Shown here piece by piece: positions 1 through 12,175 of a stretch of 64,000 nt of DNA. The stretch lies in NCBI GenBank assembly GCA_026686845.1, contig JAIVEN010000022.1, positions 27,068,001 to 27,132,000 of the forward strand, read 5' to 3'. The notes beneath the pieces were generated by a model. The model saw nothing but the letters and a program-made list of their open reading frames with translations, ran no database searches and was not told the DNA's origin. Every line of letters starts with the position of its first letter. Position 1 is the first letter of the stretch. The DNA comes from Adenanthera pavonina. Lineage: Eukaryota > Streptophyta > Magnoliopsida > Fabales > Fabaceae. The position numbers were made by a program, and so were the translations under genes.

Positions 1-1786
1 TGGTACGGGGTCCAAGTCTTTTCCTAACCTTGTACGTGATTTGAAAAAACATTATTCTCTTGACTTTTTAGCTATTATTGAGACTCGTGCTTCGAAACAG
101 AAAGCGACTAGTTTGATTAAAAATTTGGGTTTTTTTCATTTTGATATGGTTGATGTTAAAGGTTTTAGTGGTGTTATATGGTGTCTTTCGGATGTTAGTA
201 TTAAGAAAGTGGAGGTTCTAGAGTATCATCGACAGTTTATGCACTTAGTGATGGAGAATTTCAAGAATGAAAGATGGTATGTCACAGTGGTCTATGCCAG
301 TCCCAATTATGTCACCCGTAAGTGTCTTTGGAGAGAGTTGACTCGGTTGAGTAATACTATACAGGAGGCTTGTGTGGTTGGTGGTGATTTTAATACTACT
401 CTTTTAGGATGTGAACAGAAATCTATTTCTTCGTCAACCAGCCCTTGTGACAAAGATTTTGGCAAGTGGGTTGAGGAGGCTTCTATGTATGATTTGGGCT
501 TTGTGGGACTTGCTTTTACTTGGAAATGGGGTAGCTCTTATGCTCGACTGGATAGATTTTTGGCAAATGATTATTGGATGCAATTGTTTACTAATGCTAG
601 TGTTACCCATCTCCCAAGTTTCAAATCAGATCATCGGCCAATTCTCTTAAAGTTCTTGGAAGGATCAGTCAATTCTACAGGCGAGAGACCATTTCGCTTT
701 ATAGCATCTTGGGTGCTTCATGAAAAATTTAGTGAGATGGTGCATGAGAATTGGCATTTGCAATGGGGATGGACCGAGAACATAACTCATCTTGTTGGTT
801 CTTGCAAAGAATGGAATAAGAATGTGTTTGGTCATACAGACATTAGAAAGAAACAGTTGATGAGAAGATTAGATGGTGTGTCATGAGCTATTACTAGAGG
901 AGGAGATGTCAAATTCCTTGAAAACTTACAACTTCAACTATGGAAGGAACTTGAGGGAGTAATTATTCAGGACTCTCTTCTTTGGGTTCAGAAGGCTTGC
1001 TTGAATTGGCATGTCTTTGGTGATAGGAATACTCGCTTCTTTCATTCATTTGCTAACCAATGCCGCAAGTCTAATAAAATTGAAGCCTTGAAAGGGGATG
1101 ATGGAAAGTGGTGTTATGACCAGGATAACATTAATGCCTCGGCTACTAATTATTTTTCTAATTTGTTCATAGAAGAGGTGAAGGATCGCGTTGCTTTAGA
1201 ATGTGAGGTTACCTTTCCGTCTATTGAGGACTCCATGCTGGTGAGGTGTGCGAAGGATGTCAATGAGCTTGAGATCCAAGAGATGGTGTTTGATATGGGT
1301 CCACTTAAAGCTCCAGGGCCTAATGGTTTTAATGTTTTATTTTATCAGAATCAATTAGGGCAGGTTGGTAAGTCTATTGTTGAGTATGTGAAATTCATAT
1401 TTGACAACCCGCTGGCTATTAGAGAAATTAATAGTACACTTATTATGCTTATCCCAAAAAAGAATCCTCCTGAATCTTTACGGGACTTCAGGCCTATAAG
1501 TTTGTGTAAAGTGATATATAAAGTGGTTACGAAGGTGATATCTAAAAGAATAAGGTTTTTTTCTTCTCAAGTTATTTCTCCAAATCAATGTAGCTTTGTT
1601 CCTGGAAGGCATAGCTCATATAACATTATTGTGGCTCAGGAAGTAATTCATTCAATGTGAAATATGAAAGGGAAAAAAGGCTTTATGGCAATTAAAATTG
1701 ATCAAGAAAAAGCCTATGATCGGGTTCACTGGAAATTTGTGGTGCAGTGCTTAGAAGAATTGAAGCTTCCCACTCGGATGATTGAG

Positions 1787-3280
1787 TGATCGGGATCCTG
1801 CAAGTGTACAGGGTCGATCGCAGTAATAAAAAGTCTCTGGAGTATTTCAGAGGTCGAACCCAAGAGAGGTAGTAAATTTATTAGTCCAAACTTTTAATCC
1901 TAAAAGCAAGTGATAATCAAATTGAGAATTCAAATTTAAAAATAAAGAAATAGAAAACAAAATGAAATTTGAGTTTTGGTTCAGTTCTAGAAGTGTCAAG
2001 GGATTAGGATTCACCCTATGAGATAACTAAATTTTATTTCTTAGTTAGACTCTGCATAATTATTGTGACTGTTGTTTCTAAAGCGTACTAATTACCTCTC
2101 AGTCAATTAGTCCTTATTTAATTAGGATTTAATTCACTCTCGCGTAATTAAAGTTCCTAATTAAACCTTGAAAACGACAACTTATATCACCATGAATTCC
2201 TAATTCTATCTCTAGATTAGTTATTCATGTTTATCTCTCTATATCTAGGTTCACTATTCACCTATCAGTCCATCAAGTTTACCCATTAATTAGATTCTAT
2301 GGTGATCAGGCATAAAATCCACATGAACGAATAAAAGGGATAAATATAATAAAAAGATAAATTAATATAACTTGAAGAACAAATCAAAGAGTCTTAACTA
2401 AAGAAACAAATCCAATCAATCCCAGTCAGGCTACATCTCTACCCCCAACTGGGAAATTTAGCTACTCATAGAAATAGAAATTAAATCATAACTAAAATCC
2501 CAAATCATAATGAAAATAATAAGAAAACAGAGTTATATTAGAGAAAAATAAATCTAGCATTAATATTTCCCAAATCTCCTTGCTCTTTCTCTATAAGATG
2601 CTTCTAGTTGCTCCCAGATACGTTTAAAACCGTGTTTTCTGGCTTTTGAGTGCGTTTCTGAATCTCCCGTTGTGTTTCTATCATGTATCCTTATATAGAA
2701 AAATTTTAGAAACTCATAAAAGTCCAAAAAATTATGAAAACACGTCAAAAACATGTTTGTACGGATCCCTGTTGCATGACCCGGCGCCGAGTAACCATAA
2801 AATTAACTAATACGGCGCCGGGTGCTTTAAATTGCTGAAAAACGTGAAAAACCGAGTTGACCCGGTGCCGTACGGACTTGACCCGGCACCGGGTGGTCAC
2901 TATTGTACGGACAGTGCTTCCATTACATCACCAGCTCATGTTGACATTTTGAGTTTGATTTTCTCCATGATAACGTTGGAATTTGAGAAGACTCATATGT
3001 CATAAAAGTTGTAGATCTTTGTCTTAGCTTTCCAATGAATCTTAAATCATCTCAATTGGAGCTCATATGTCATAGTTATGATCAAAATACCGAAGGGTGT
3101 AACAACTTTTCAGCATGAACAATTTGTAACATTTTTGCTCCGAATGCTTCCAAATGAGCCTATAACGTCATGAAATACAAAAATATGTCACATCATGACA
3201 AAATATACCAATGTAAACATATTTAGATATAATTTAGAGTTTAAATATAGGTATTTTATATGTATAAAATGGACACATCA
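1787..3280. mobile_element. Solo LTR (1,494 bp) inserted in the LINE reverse transcriptase
   Basis: The segment starts TG and ends CA, with short inverted ends TGAT and ATCA, and is flanked by a perfect 5-bp duplication TTGAG (1782-1786 and 3281-3285). This is the signature of an LTR retrotransposon. No internal protein genes, primer-binding site or second LTR lie inside, so it reads as a solo LTR left by recombination. Removing it with one TTGAG gives a continuous RT frame across LPTRMIE and LISSALSTSHMQLLWN. It contains GC-rich near-palindromic motifs around 2779-2894 and text common in plant LTRs (AAAGTTGTAGATCTTTG at about 3006). The superfamily cannot be assigned from this alone. Confidence 0.88.
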
Positions 3281-4859
3281 TTGAGCTTATCTCTTCGGCC
3301 CTCTCCACATCCCATATGCAATTACTTTGGAACAGCATAAAAGCAAATGTGTTTCAGCCTACTCGAGGGGTTAAGCAAGGGGATCCTATGTCACCATATC
3401 TATTTGTTATTTGTATGGAGAAATTTGCGCATTTAATTCAGGAGGAAATAATGTCAGGTGATTGGAGACCTATCCTCCTCCATAAGAATGGACCACCTAT
3501 TTCTCACTTGTTCTTTGCAGATGACATTATTCTTTTTGCTAAGGCTTCTCTCCAACAAGCTGAGCTTATCAAGTCTTGTCTCACTAAATTCTATGATGCT
3601 TCAGGTTTGAAGGTAAATTTTTCAAAAACTAGAATTTTCTTCTCTGATAATATTCATTTTAATAAACACAGGGAAATAAGTTCATGCCTGGGTTTTATGC
3701 CTACTACGGATTTGGGTAAATATCTTGGTGTGCCGCTTCTTCACAAGAGGGTCAACAAAGATACGTTTTAGGAGACAGTGGACAAAACTAAAGGAAAGCT
3801 ATCTAAGTGGCAGCCTAGCTTGCTTTCTCTTGCTGGACGAACCACTTTAGCATCTTCTGTTACTTCCGCTATTCCTGGGCATGTCATGCAAACCTCTATT
3901 CTACCTATGAGTACTTGTGAATCTCTTGACCGTTGCAACGGTAATTTTGTTTGGGGAGCTACTAGGGAAAGGAAGAGAATACATTTGGTTGCATGGGATA
4001 GTGTGTGTCAGACAAAGAAGCTAGGCAATTGGGCTTAAGACATGCAAGAATACAAAATCTAGCGCTACTCATGAAGCTGGGTTGGGGTCTTGTAAAGCGT
4101 ATGGATGACTTTTGGGTTAAGGTTGTGAGAAGCAAATATCATTGTGGGGATGACTTACTTCCTAAAATTGATGCTAAACAACCAGGATCCAATGTTTGGT
4201 TAGGAATCAAGTCGGTGTGGGAGAAGGTTAAGGATGGGATTGAGCTAAGTAATAATGGCAATGATATGAGATGGAGACATGAAAAGAGTGGTATGTTTAC
4301 TGTGAAATCAGCAAATGTGTTGCTCTTTACTCAAGATCAGCAGGTTGTGCCACTCTATGAAAAGTTATGGAAGGTAAAAGCACCACAACGTTGCAGAATG
4401 TTCCTCTGGTTAGCATCACGGAATAGTATTCTCACAAACTTAGTCAGAGTGAGATGCGGAATGTGTTCAATGGATACGTGCCCTTTATGCAAGATGGCTT
4501 CGGAAGATGTGCTTCATGTTCTCAAGGACTGCAAGATGACAAGGAACATGTGGAAAAAGCTGGTTCCTCCAATAGCTTGGACGAGATTCATAAGCATGCA
4601 GCTACAGGAATGGTTGCACTGGAACGTGTCTAGGCATAGAGGAGTAGATGAGTTCGATTGGAGTATAGTGTTTACTGTTCTGTGTTGGTGGCTCTGGAGA
4701 AGAAGGAATGAACTAATGTTTGAAGGGAAACAGATTGGGCATGCTGTGATTATGGCTCGTTCGATGGCCATGGTTGAGAGTTTAAATGTTACAAATTCAA
4801 ACTAGTTCTTACTAGTCCTGGTAACTTGCACATTGGAAGTATAAGAAGAGAATGAGATC

Positions 4860-6444
4860 TGTTGAATCAAGTGTTTTGATAATTTCAAACCAACTGGAGT
4901 TTGGAAGGAAGATATCAAATGTGTACAAAAGATCTCAAGTGAAGAAATCCAAGAAAAATGAGTTTAAGATTAGATATAAGATTTCTTATTGTATTCACAT
5001 AAGTAAAAGGATTTGATCTTGCATACAAATGTTTTAAAAATGTGTTTTTACAATAACTCATGAAGTATTTGAAAAATACATACTATCAGACGAATTTTGA
5101 AGTGTTAAACTTGATATGTTACTTTGAAAATTCAAATTTTGATATCTGAAATTTGAACTTCGAACTAAAAAAAATGTTAGTCTGAAAAAAGGTCCCTCTG
5201 ACAGACGAATTTTATCTTTGAAAATTTGAATTTTGGGTAAAACACAAACTATGAAAAATTCATCTGAAAATATGTCAAAGTTCATCTAAAAGTAAAGTTT
5301 GAAAAGAGTTCCAAGTCAGTCCTCTGACAGACGAACTTTGATTTTAAAACATTCAAACTTTGGAAAGATAGTTTATAAGTTTGTTCAAATGCTCTTCTGA
5401 CAGACAAACTTCAGTCTTCAGAAATTTCAATTTTGAATTAAGTTTGATAAGAAATCTCTGTGACAGATGAACTTTGGTATTTAAACATTCAAATTTTAAA
5501 AAGAAGAACTTTTGTACCATATTGAGTTGCTCACTGACAGACAAATTTTAGGCACCAAAATTCGAACTTCGAAGGCACCGTAGCAATATGGAATAACTGT
5601 TCACACTTACCTGAAGTACTTTAGACTTGAAAATTCGTATATTCCAACATAGAAATATTTGTGAAAAATGAAATTTCTAATTTTGCTTTAGAACAAACGA
5701 ACTTCGAAGTTCAACATTAAAGTTCTTAGCTTACGGTCTCTGTGAAATTCGTCTGTTGACTCTCCAAAATTCAAACTTTGGATGTTAGACGCATTAAATG
5801 CAGTTGGTGAACAGATAGTTTTATAGAGTAACCGTTGGGTAACGTCTCTAACAGCTAAATCTTGTCTCTAACGAATAATTAAGACATAAATCTATAAATA
5901 GAACTTCATTTGAAGGTGTGGGCAATGATGTTACATTGTATATATTGAAACTCTGCAAAATTCTTGAGTCAAAATCTTCTACTCTCACACACTTCATATC
6001 TTGTACTTTAACTTTCATATATACTCTAAATTAGAGAGTTCATTTGCTGTAATCAATCTTATCTTCATCTGGAAGAAAGATTTTCTTGTGAGGTGATTTC
6101 ACAAGGGATTTGGAAAGCACTTAGTTAGAGTGCAGAGAGTGAGATTATAAGCTCTTGGAACAGAGCATCAAACTGTACCGAGGCATTGCAAGAAGCCCAC
6201 CGAATTCTTACAAGATAGTGGAAAATCTCAAGTGGTAGTTTGAGAACTGGACGTAGGTCAAGAGAAAAAGACCGAACCAGGATAAATATTTGTGTCTTCT
6301 CTTCCCTTATCTTGTTTTTTCACTTGAATATATTTTATACTCTATTTTACTGTCACTTTTGCTTTCTCTGCTCTCTTACACTTTTGCAGAGAATTTTAAT
6401 TTTTCCAATTCACACTCCCTCTTGGGAAGCCAGCATATATAATA
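4860..6444 (+). mobile_element. Probable Copia-type solo LTR (about 1.6 kb) between the LINE zf-RVT and RNase H parts
   Basis: The segment begins TGTTGAATCAAGTG and interrupts the LINE linker that would read GSIRRE then DPPWEGWIKLN. The flanking 5-mers are AGATC (4855-4859) and GGATC (6445-6449), a target duplication with one mismatch, or four perfect bases GATC. Near its 3' end comes CCAATTCACACTCCCTCTTG (about 6407-6426), a phrase typical of the 3' region of plant Ty1/copia SIRE/Tork-like LTRs; this recognition is from memory. The right end is uncertain because it reads TA rather than CA. A degenerate motif of the type CTGACAGACGAACTTTG recurs at least six times between about 5085 and 5560. 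No element proteins are present, so a solo LTR is the best reading. Confidence 0.72.
5085..5560. repeat. Degenerate recurring motif inside the Copia-like LTR
   Basis: A core like CTGACAGACGAAYTTT is seen near 5086, 5198, 5322, 5397, 5459 and 5533, usually followed by an AT-rich stretch containing AAATTTGAAT or similar. Spacing is irregular (roughly 60 to 125 nt), so this is a dispersed set of degenerate units rather than a clean tandem array. Confidence 0.6.
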
Positions 6445-6976
6445 GGATCCACCATGGGAAGGATGGATAAAGCTCAACGTTGATGGAGCTTTTTCTAGAC
6501 ATGGGAATGTGTCTGCATGTGGTGGACTTCTCAAAGACTCTAATGGAAAATTTGTTCACGGCTTCATACATTGCATGGACCGTGGTGATAGCTTAATGTC
6601 AGAATTGTGGGGTTGCATCCATGGTTTAAGAATGGCCTGGGATTTGGGTTTGAGGAAAATTATTCTGGAATCTAATTCTAGTGAGGCCCTGGACCTTGTT
6701 ATTGGTGATTTAAATTGTGATCACATTGATTGTGATCTTATCAAGAAGGCCAAACAGCTTATGGGTAGAGATTGGGAAGTGAAGTTGCAGCATGTTCATC
6801 ATGAGTTTAATCAAGCAGCTGATTTTTTGGCAAAGCTGGGATTGTCTTCTATGCCTGGTTTTAGCATGGTCTTGCATGTTCCACCTGAACTGGATGAGAT
6901 TCTTAGATGTGCTTAGCCTAGGATTGCTGCTACTCCTGTAGTTTATGGTGTTTCTCTTTTGTTTATAAAAAAAAAA

Positions 6977-9932
6977 GTTGAAGTTATAATTATCTTAAAA
7001 ATTATTATTATTTTCAAAGATCAAAATTACGTACCACTAAATTTTATGATATCCATTATCCAGTTTAAACAATTATTTATGAAAATATTTAAAATTATAC
7101 TTTTTTTAAAATTCTAAAATAAAGTCATGTAAAGTTTTACAGTAATATTTTTTTATTTATTTGGGAAAATAATTATAACTTTAAATTTTGAATACTTAAA
7201 TTAATGTAATTTCCCAAAAGTTCCTTGTAAAACATGATGGGTAACCACTGAGTGACATGACATCATTTCGTTTTGAATTTTTACAATATAGGTTAAAACA
7301 AATTGAAAGGAATGGTTTTAATATTACAGCTCATTGAAAATCTTAAGAAATATTGAATATCTTTTTGGCGACCCAACATCATTTAGTCTACAATCTAGGT
7401 TAGAACAATTTAAAAAGAAATTTGAGGGAATCTAATTGAAAGATATAATTGCGTTGATATTAGGCATCCATGATCGATCCCATTTTGATGTATTGGGTAC
7501 GTATGAAATATTAATTGAACTGTGGAAAGTGAGAGGTGCGTTTATTCAATGATTTGGTCACCTCAATTCTTTGACCAAGAATCTAATTATTATGAGACAT
7601 GTCAATTACTTAGAGGTTAGGGTTAGGGCATATATCTCTACAGTTCGTTGACATGACGGTTACATGTAAACTGATCAATCTCTTTCAAGACCCTTTCACT
7701 GTTTAGTCTAAATCCAATGCCGCTCAACATGCCCCAAATTTAGGCTTTTCTTCGTATAGCTCACTTCACCAAAAAAAAAAAAATTCAACTTCATCTTCTT
7801 CCTCAAGGACCCATCACGTCGTTGGCCTATTTTCTTCATGGAAAAGCAGAAAGTCTATTGTGGATCCGGATATGTCAGAGGTAGGGTTTTCATGAAGTGT
7901 TGCATGCAAACATAGTTGAGGTGATAGATTAGTATTTCTTTCGATCATCACCTGGTCCAATAATACTAAATTAATTAATGACTTTAGGACTTGTTAATCA
8001 TACTTGAAACACGTCGGTTCCAGGATGAAAAATTTTCAAAGCCCTGTGTAGTTTTCAGTATGTTAAAGCTGCATAGTGCAGAAGATAATTTATTTTTAGT
8101 CAGATTAAGCTAATAAGTGAACAAAAATAGATGGCCCGGCTATGGTTAAGCAGATCCTAAGCAGTAGACTTCACTATTCTTTTTTTTTTTAATTTGATTA
8201 TTTTCAAGGCTTTGTGGCCGAAATTAAAGATTGAGGTTGATCTCGATCAGTTAGTTCGACAACCTTATTTTCATGAAATGACCTTTAAAAAAAATGAATG
8301 AGCTTGATAAGGAAAGACCTATTTGATTGTCTCCTTTTACGGCATTTATTTCCTACAAAAACAATGAACGAAATGAATCGTAGATTACAATTTGCATAGA
8401 CTTGAAACTTTTGTGAAAATCTTTCAATGTTGAAACAATTAAAATAAGTACACAATATACTCATTCTAATTTTACACGGAAATAATGGGGAAAATCTCCC
8501 TAAAATCAAACACAAGACTGAATTTAATAAATAAATACACACGTCAACACATATAATAGATAATGCAGGGGTTGATATTATGTATTGAACCGCAATATTG
8601 GAGTATTTTTATTCGTTGACGTAAGAAGAAATGAAAATGGTTGATGCGTTGATGATCTCGTGGTCGTCTCATCTCAGATTTGCATTCGGATCAGTGGGCT
8701 GAGGCCCAACTCCAATAAAGTATTTGAGTTGGCCCAATAATTTTAATGAGGGTAGTAAAATTAGACCATTATTGAGCAGATAGGACTAAATCAGGCGGTG
8801 CGCGCAGTTCCTAGAGAGCCCATATTCTCTTAAACTTAGTAATGAAAAATGATAAAGGCTCGGAGAAGAGAATCTCATCTATCACTTGAAAATAAGTTGA
8901 AGGAGCTTAATGCTGCATGAGTTGCAATTTTGCCATTTTTTTCCACCTTAATTTCACTCTAGGGATGGCAATTTAAGTTAATATTTAATTGAAATTCAGG
9001 ATTGGTGCGAGAATTTTTTTTTTTTAATTTTACAGTTCAAGTTGGAGATGGGATTAGGGCAATATAGTCTCGATTCGTGTCTTGCTACAAATTCGGTATC
9101 ACGTTCTTAATGTATAATAATATAAATTTACAAAATTTATCGATAATAAGTATTTATTTGTAAAGGAATATTTCGTTCTGATATTTATAATACATTAAGA
9201 TATGAATTGATTTAAAAGAGATTTAATTAAAAGATAAAAATTATTTTTATAGTATTTTAGAGGAAGGTGGGATGGATACGGACAATAGAATGCCAGTTCA
9301 GGTTTGTAACACAAGAAAATTTTCGTAGAAGAGGACATGTCTGAAATAAAATAAAATATAGTCCAAGCACAACAACTAAAAAAGTGGTCCTATCCCACCT
9401 CATTGTTATCTTTAATTTATCATTTTGTTTTTCTTTCAACAATTTAAAAAAAAAAAAAAAGAAAGCCCACATCAAAAATTAACAAGGAAACAATAGAGTT
9501 AGAGAGGAAAAGAAGAAAGGTGGGAGGTGCCCAAAAAGAGAATGGATTAGAATCAGAATCCCAACATAGAATGAGATAAGATGGAAAGAGAAGAGAAGTT
9601 AAGGAGTTAAGTAAGGCATCAAGCATGTGATTTGAGAATGAATGACTTTAGTACTTTGTGAGTCCACTCTGCCTCTGGTTTATCACTTTCAAGGCTTTCT
9701 TTGTTTGGTGTGTCTGTAAACGAAAACCATCCTTGTCTTGTCCCTCCCACCTCAAGAGACGGCATATTCCTGCTTCTTTATTTGCTTGTCCTTCTTCTCC
9801 TTTCTTTCTGTTCCTCACACTCGTTCTCTTTTACATCAGTAATTGGTGATTCTGAAGCTGGACCATTTATTAAGCAAAACGTCCGAAAGCTAACGATTGA
9901 AAGTGACACACTCAGAATATGTTGTCTCTAAT
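6977..9932. other. Spacer between the LINE and the tRNA; no gene seen
   Basis: AT-rich sequence with homopolymer runs (for example near 7770, 8183, 9010 and 9448). Only short ORFs without recognisable domains occur, including two overlapping ones at 9658-9931 whose composition looks accidental. GGCCCA motifs near 8710-8740 resemble plant promoter site-II elements, but no gene follows closely. Confidence 0.6.
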
Positions 9933-9935
9933 TTC

Positions 9936-9944
9936 TATATATGT
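9936..9944 (+). promoter_or_regulatory. TATA-like upstream element of the tRNA gene
   Basis: CTATATATG lies about 25-30 nt before the mature tRNA, and CAA motifs follow at about 9950-9964. Plant tRNA genes commonly have both. Assignment is by position. Confidence 0.5.
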
Positions 9945-9965
9945 TGTTTCAATTGACATCAACAA

Positions 9966-10037
9966 ATCAGAGTGGCGCAGCGGAAGCGTGGTGGGCCCAT
10001 AACCCACAGGTCCCAGGATCGAAACCTGGCTCTGATA
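9966..10037 (+). tRNA. Initiator tRNA-Met (anticodon CAT)
   Basis: A 72-nt cloverleaf. The acceptor stem ATCAGAG (9966-9972) pairs perfectly with CTCTGAT (10030-10036), followed by discriminator A. The anticodon stem GTGGG/CCCAC closes the loop CCCATAA with anticodon CAT at 9998-10000. The T arm has CCAGG/CCTGG around ATCGAAA. The sequence is that of the plant cytosolic initiator tRNA, including the A-T first pair. It lacks an intron and encoded CCA. A TATA-like stretch (TATATATG, about 9937-9944) and CAA just upstream, plus T5 at 10061-10065, make a complete pol III gene. Its 3' end is the usual primer for plant LTR retrotransposons. Confidence 0.97.
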
Positions 10038-10060
10038 CAAGAGTAGCTTCCGACCCACTA

Positions 10061-10065
10061 TTTTT
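10061..10065 (+). terminator. Pol III terminator (T5)
   Basis: A run of five T residues starts 24 nt after the tRNA discriminator base, the expected place and form of a plant pol III terminator. Confidence 0.7.
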
Positions 10066-10093
10066 AGATGCCTCATCGGACGCTATATATCTC

Positions 10094-10165
10094 AACACGT
10101 CACATCTAAATATGCATTTTATCACCCGTGAGCGGTGTTTGTGTTGACACGTCACATCTGAATAT
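10094..10165. repeat. Short direct repeat downstream of the tRNA
   Basis: Two 20-nt copies, each containing ACACGTCACATCT then AATAT, lie at 10094-10113 and 10146-10165 and differ at two positions. They contain ACACGTCA, which resembles a bZIP-type ACGT core. No function can be claimed. Confidence 0.55.
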
Positions 10166-11576
10166 CCAATATTCAATTCTCTTTTTTTTTTTATACAACC
10201 AATATTCTATTACTCTTTCTGAATGGAAACGATTAAATTTTTTTTCTTTCTCCTCCGAATCATTGATATTGGAGATGGAAGAAAAAAAAAATGATAAAGT
10301 ACTAATTTACATCGTTCAACAAAAATGTTATGTTTTGTGGCCAAAAACAAAACTATAATATTTATATTTTCGCAACAAAAAAAATAAAATGTTCACGTCT
10401 TTTAAATTCTCTTGATATTTCATAATTGATAAATAGACCCAGAATGTCTAAATCTTATAATTTATAATTTGTATGTATTTTATACACAGTGTTTATTTTT
10501 TTTGAGTAAAATACTTTTATCTCCTTAATATTCTACTTAATATTTTACTTTAATTACAAAGATACCTTATCTATTCTAGAAACTCAAAAAACCTTCTATG
10601 AAATTAAAAGTTACTATGTTATACAAATTTTTTATCTAATTTTAAGATTTTATTTTCATCCACTCAACTACTAATAAGCTACTAACTCACCAAATTTAAT
10701 TTTACTTTGATCAAAATATCCCTCCTTAACAAAAATATTTATTTAGTAATATTTTCACTATATATATATATTTTACTTTTCAACTCATATATTTATATGA
10801 AGTTTGAGATAAGTTGTACTATTTATAAATTGTAAACAATACAGTTTTATATACTTTTTATAGTTTATATTGTTTGATTTGACATATTTTAATTTTATTA
10901 TAGATTTTATTAATTTTAAACATTTTAATTTAAACATTAGCATTCTTAACCATTTAAACTTTATAATAAATATTTTATATTTCTACTATCAAGTATCAAC
11001 ATGAATTTTTTATATAAATATTTTAAATTTATTTAGGTATGACTAGTATATAAATTAGAGATATTAGATTATAAGGATAGATTTATAATTTTGTGTTATT
11101 TTACTATAAAATTTAGTTAATAAAAGGGTACTTTAGAATATTCAACAGAATATTGTTAGTGAAGTTAAGAATTTGACTAAATTGGGCTCAATTGTAGGTT
11201 TTAAAAAAATTAAAAATTGAACATTTTGTACTTGTATTTTTACTGAATCTCTAAATATTTAGAACTAGGCTCATTTATTTAGAAATTTTATAATTTTTTT
11301 TAAATTTTAAACTCATCACACAAAACTTATTCAAAATATTAAAAGATAATAAAAAATGTATAACTAAATTAAATTTTATTTTAAATATATTTTTATCATA
11401 GATATTGTATAATAATTATAGATATTGTAAATAATAATAAATAAAATTATAATATTCATTACAACCATTAATATTATTCAAATACAATATTAATATATGA
11501 CATGAAATTGCCTAATTTTAACATTTTTATTTTTATGACTTTTAATACTGCTATATATATAGACATTTTTGTGTGT
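10166..11576. other. AT-rich spacer; no gene seen
   Basis: Very AT-rich sequence with no ORF that carries a recognisable domain and no clear repeat structure. Confidence 0.6.
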
Positions 11577-11580
11577 TGGG

Positions 11581-12175
11581 GGACCCTCTCCTAATGTTCT
11601 TTACAACCATTTCTCCATACCTTATCAACACCATCCATTTGGTATATCTTATCAAGATTTGCAAATCAAATCAGTGTAGGTATCATTGATTAGTGTGGCT
11701 CATTAATTCACAGTAAAAAATTTAATTGACAGCCAGCATGTGCTAGATATCCAGCATTGGTGAAGACTTAGCAGGATTACTTTATTTGTTGGAATACCTA
11801 AATTTTTAAACAAGGCAGCACACTAACTTAATAAGCACTTTGATAGTGGAATGCGTTTATCTATTTGGGATTTTAGTCCCCCATCCCCTCTTACTGTTAT
11901 TTTACCTTACCCCTCTTACTGATTTTTTATCTACTAACTTGTTAGCTTTTAATGATAAGGCGTTTCCTTAACCCCAAACCTTTTTTATCTTTTATTAATA
12001 TATTTGTTTTTTATTGGCAAAAAATTTTTAAATTGACAACTGTAAATAGATTAAATTGAACGCAAAAATTTTTAGAAGCATTTCTTCATTTTGCAAATCT
12101 TGGTTAGATACACCCAAATGGATAATATTGATAAAGTATAGAGAGATGGTTGTAGAGAATGTTGGGAGAGGACCC
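11581..12175. mobile_element. Element with about 85-bp terminal inverted repeats (MITE-like)
   Basis: The left arm (about 11581-11665, starting GGACCCTCTCC) and the reverse complement of the right arm (about 12091-12175, GGGTCCTCTCCC inward) match over about 85 nt with scattered differences. Shared landmarks include TACAACCAT, TATCAA, ATCCATTTGG and AAGATTTGCAAA. About 425 nt of non-coding DNA lies between them. The structure is that of a non-autonomous DNA transposon or a foldback. No clear target duplication was found, so the superfamily is open. Confidence 0.7.

Larger units (their letters stand above)
2..6916 (+). pseudogene. LINE ORF2 pseudogene: endonuclease, reverse transcriptase, zf-RVT, RNase H
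   Basis: The endonuclease part (about 2-883) keeps the landmarks IIETR, GGDFN, ARLDRF and SDHRP. A TGA at 884-886 interrupts it in frame, probably a CGA to TGA change. The RT part resumes around 1001 with LIPKKNPPESLRDFRPISL and KIDQEKAYDRV, has another in-frame TGA at 1658-1660, is split by the insert at 1787-3280, then continues with QPTRGVKQGDPMSPYL, the catalytic FADD at about 3520 and YLGVPLL. A TAG follows at 3769. A frameshift near 4020-4035 leads into LGLRHARIQN and the Cys-rich CPLCK...HVLKDC region (about 4480-4530). The RNase H-like domain (about 6450-6916, WIKLNVDGAF to the final stop) lies beyond the second insert. The domain order is that of plant L1 elements. It cannot encode a functional protein as it stands. 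Confidence 0.92.
1..6976 (+). mobile_element. L1-type LINE retrotransposon, 5' end outside window, nested insertions, degenerate
   Basis: Non-LTR retrotransposon. Reading along the plus strand it has an apurinic-type endonuclease, a reverse transcriptase, a zinc-knuckle (zf-RVT) region, an RNase H domain, a short 3' UTR and a poly-A tail at 6967-6976. The window opens a few codons after the usual ORF2 start, since the first residues (GTGSKSF) resemble the opening of plant LINE ORF2. Two other elements have jumped into it, at 1787-3280 and 4860-6444. Removing the first insert plus one copy of its 5-bp target duplication puts the flanking RT pieces back in the same frame, which supports one original element. 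Stops near 884, 1658 and 3769 and frameshifts near 4020-4035 and 4785-4835 show it is dead. The upstream target-site copy lies outside the window. Confidence 0.93.

Noticed and set aside
1..6916. LINE as an active autonomous element
   Set aside because: Multiple in-frame stops, at least two frameshifts and two large insertions rule out function.
9658..9931. Two overlapping plus-strand ORFs upstream of the tRNA
   Set aside because: Short, Phe/Leu/Ser-rich, no domain, and in overlapping frames; more likely chance in pyrimidine-rich DNA.
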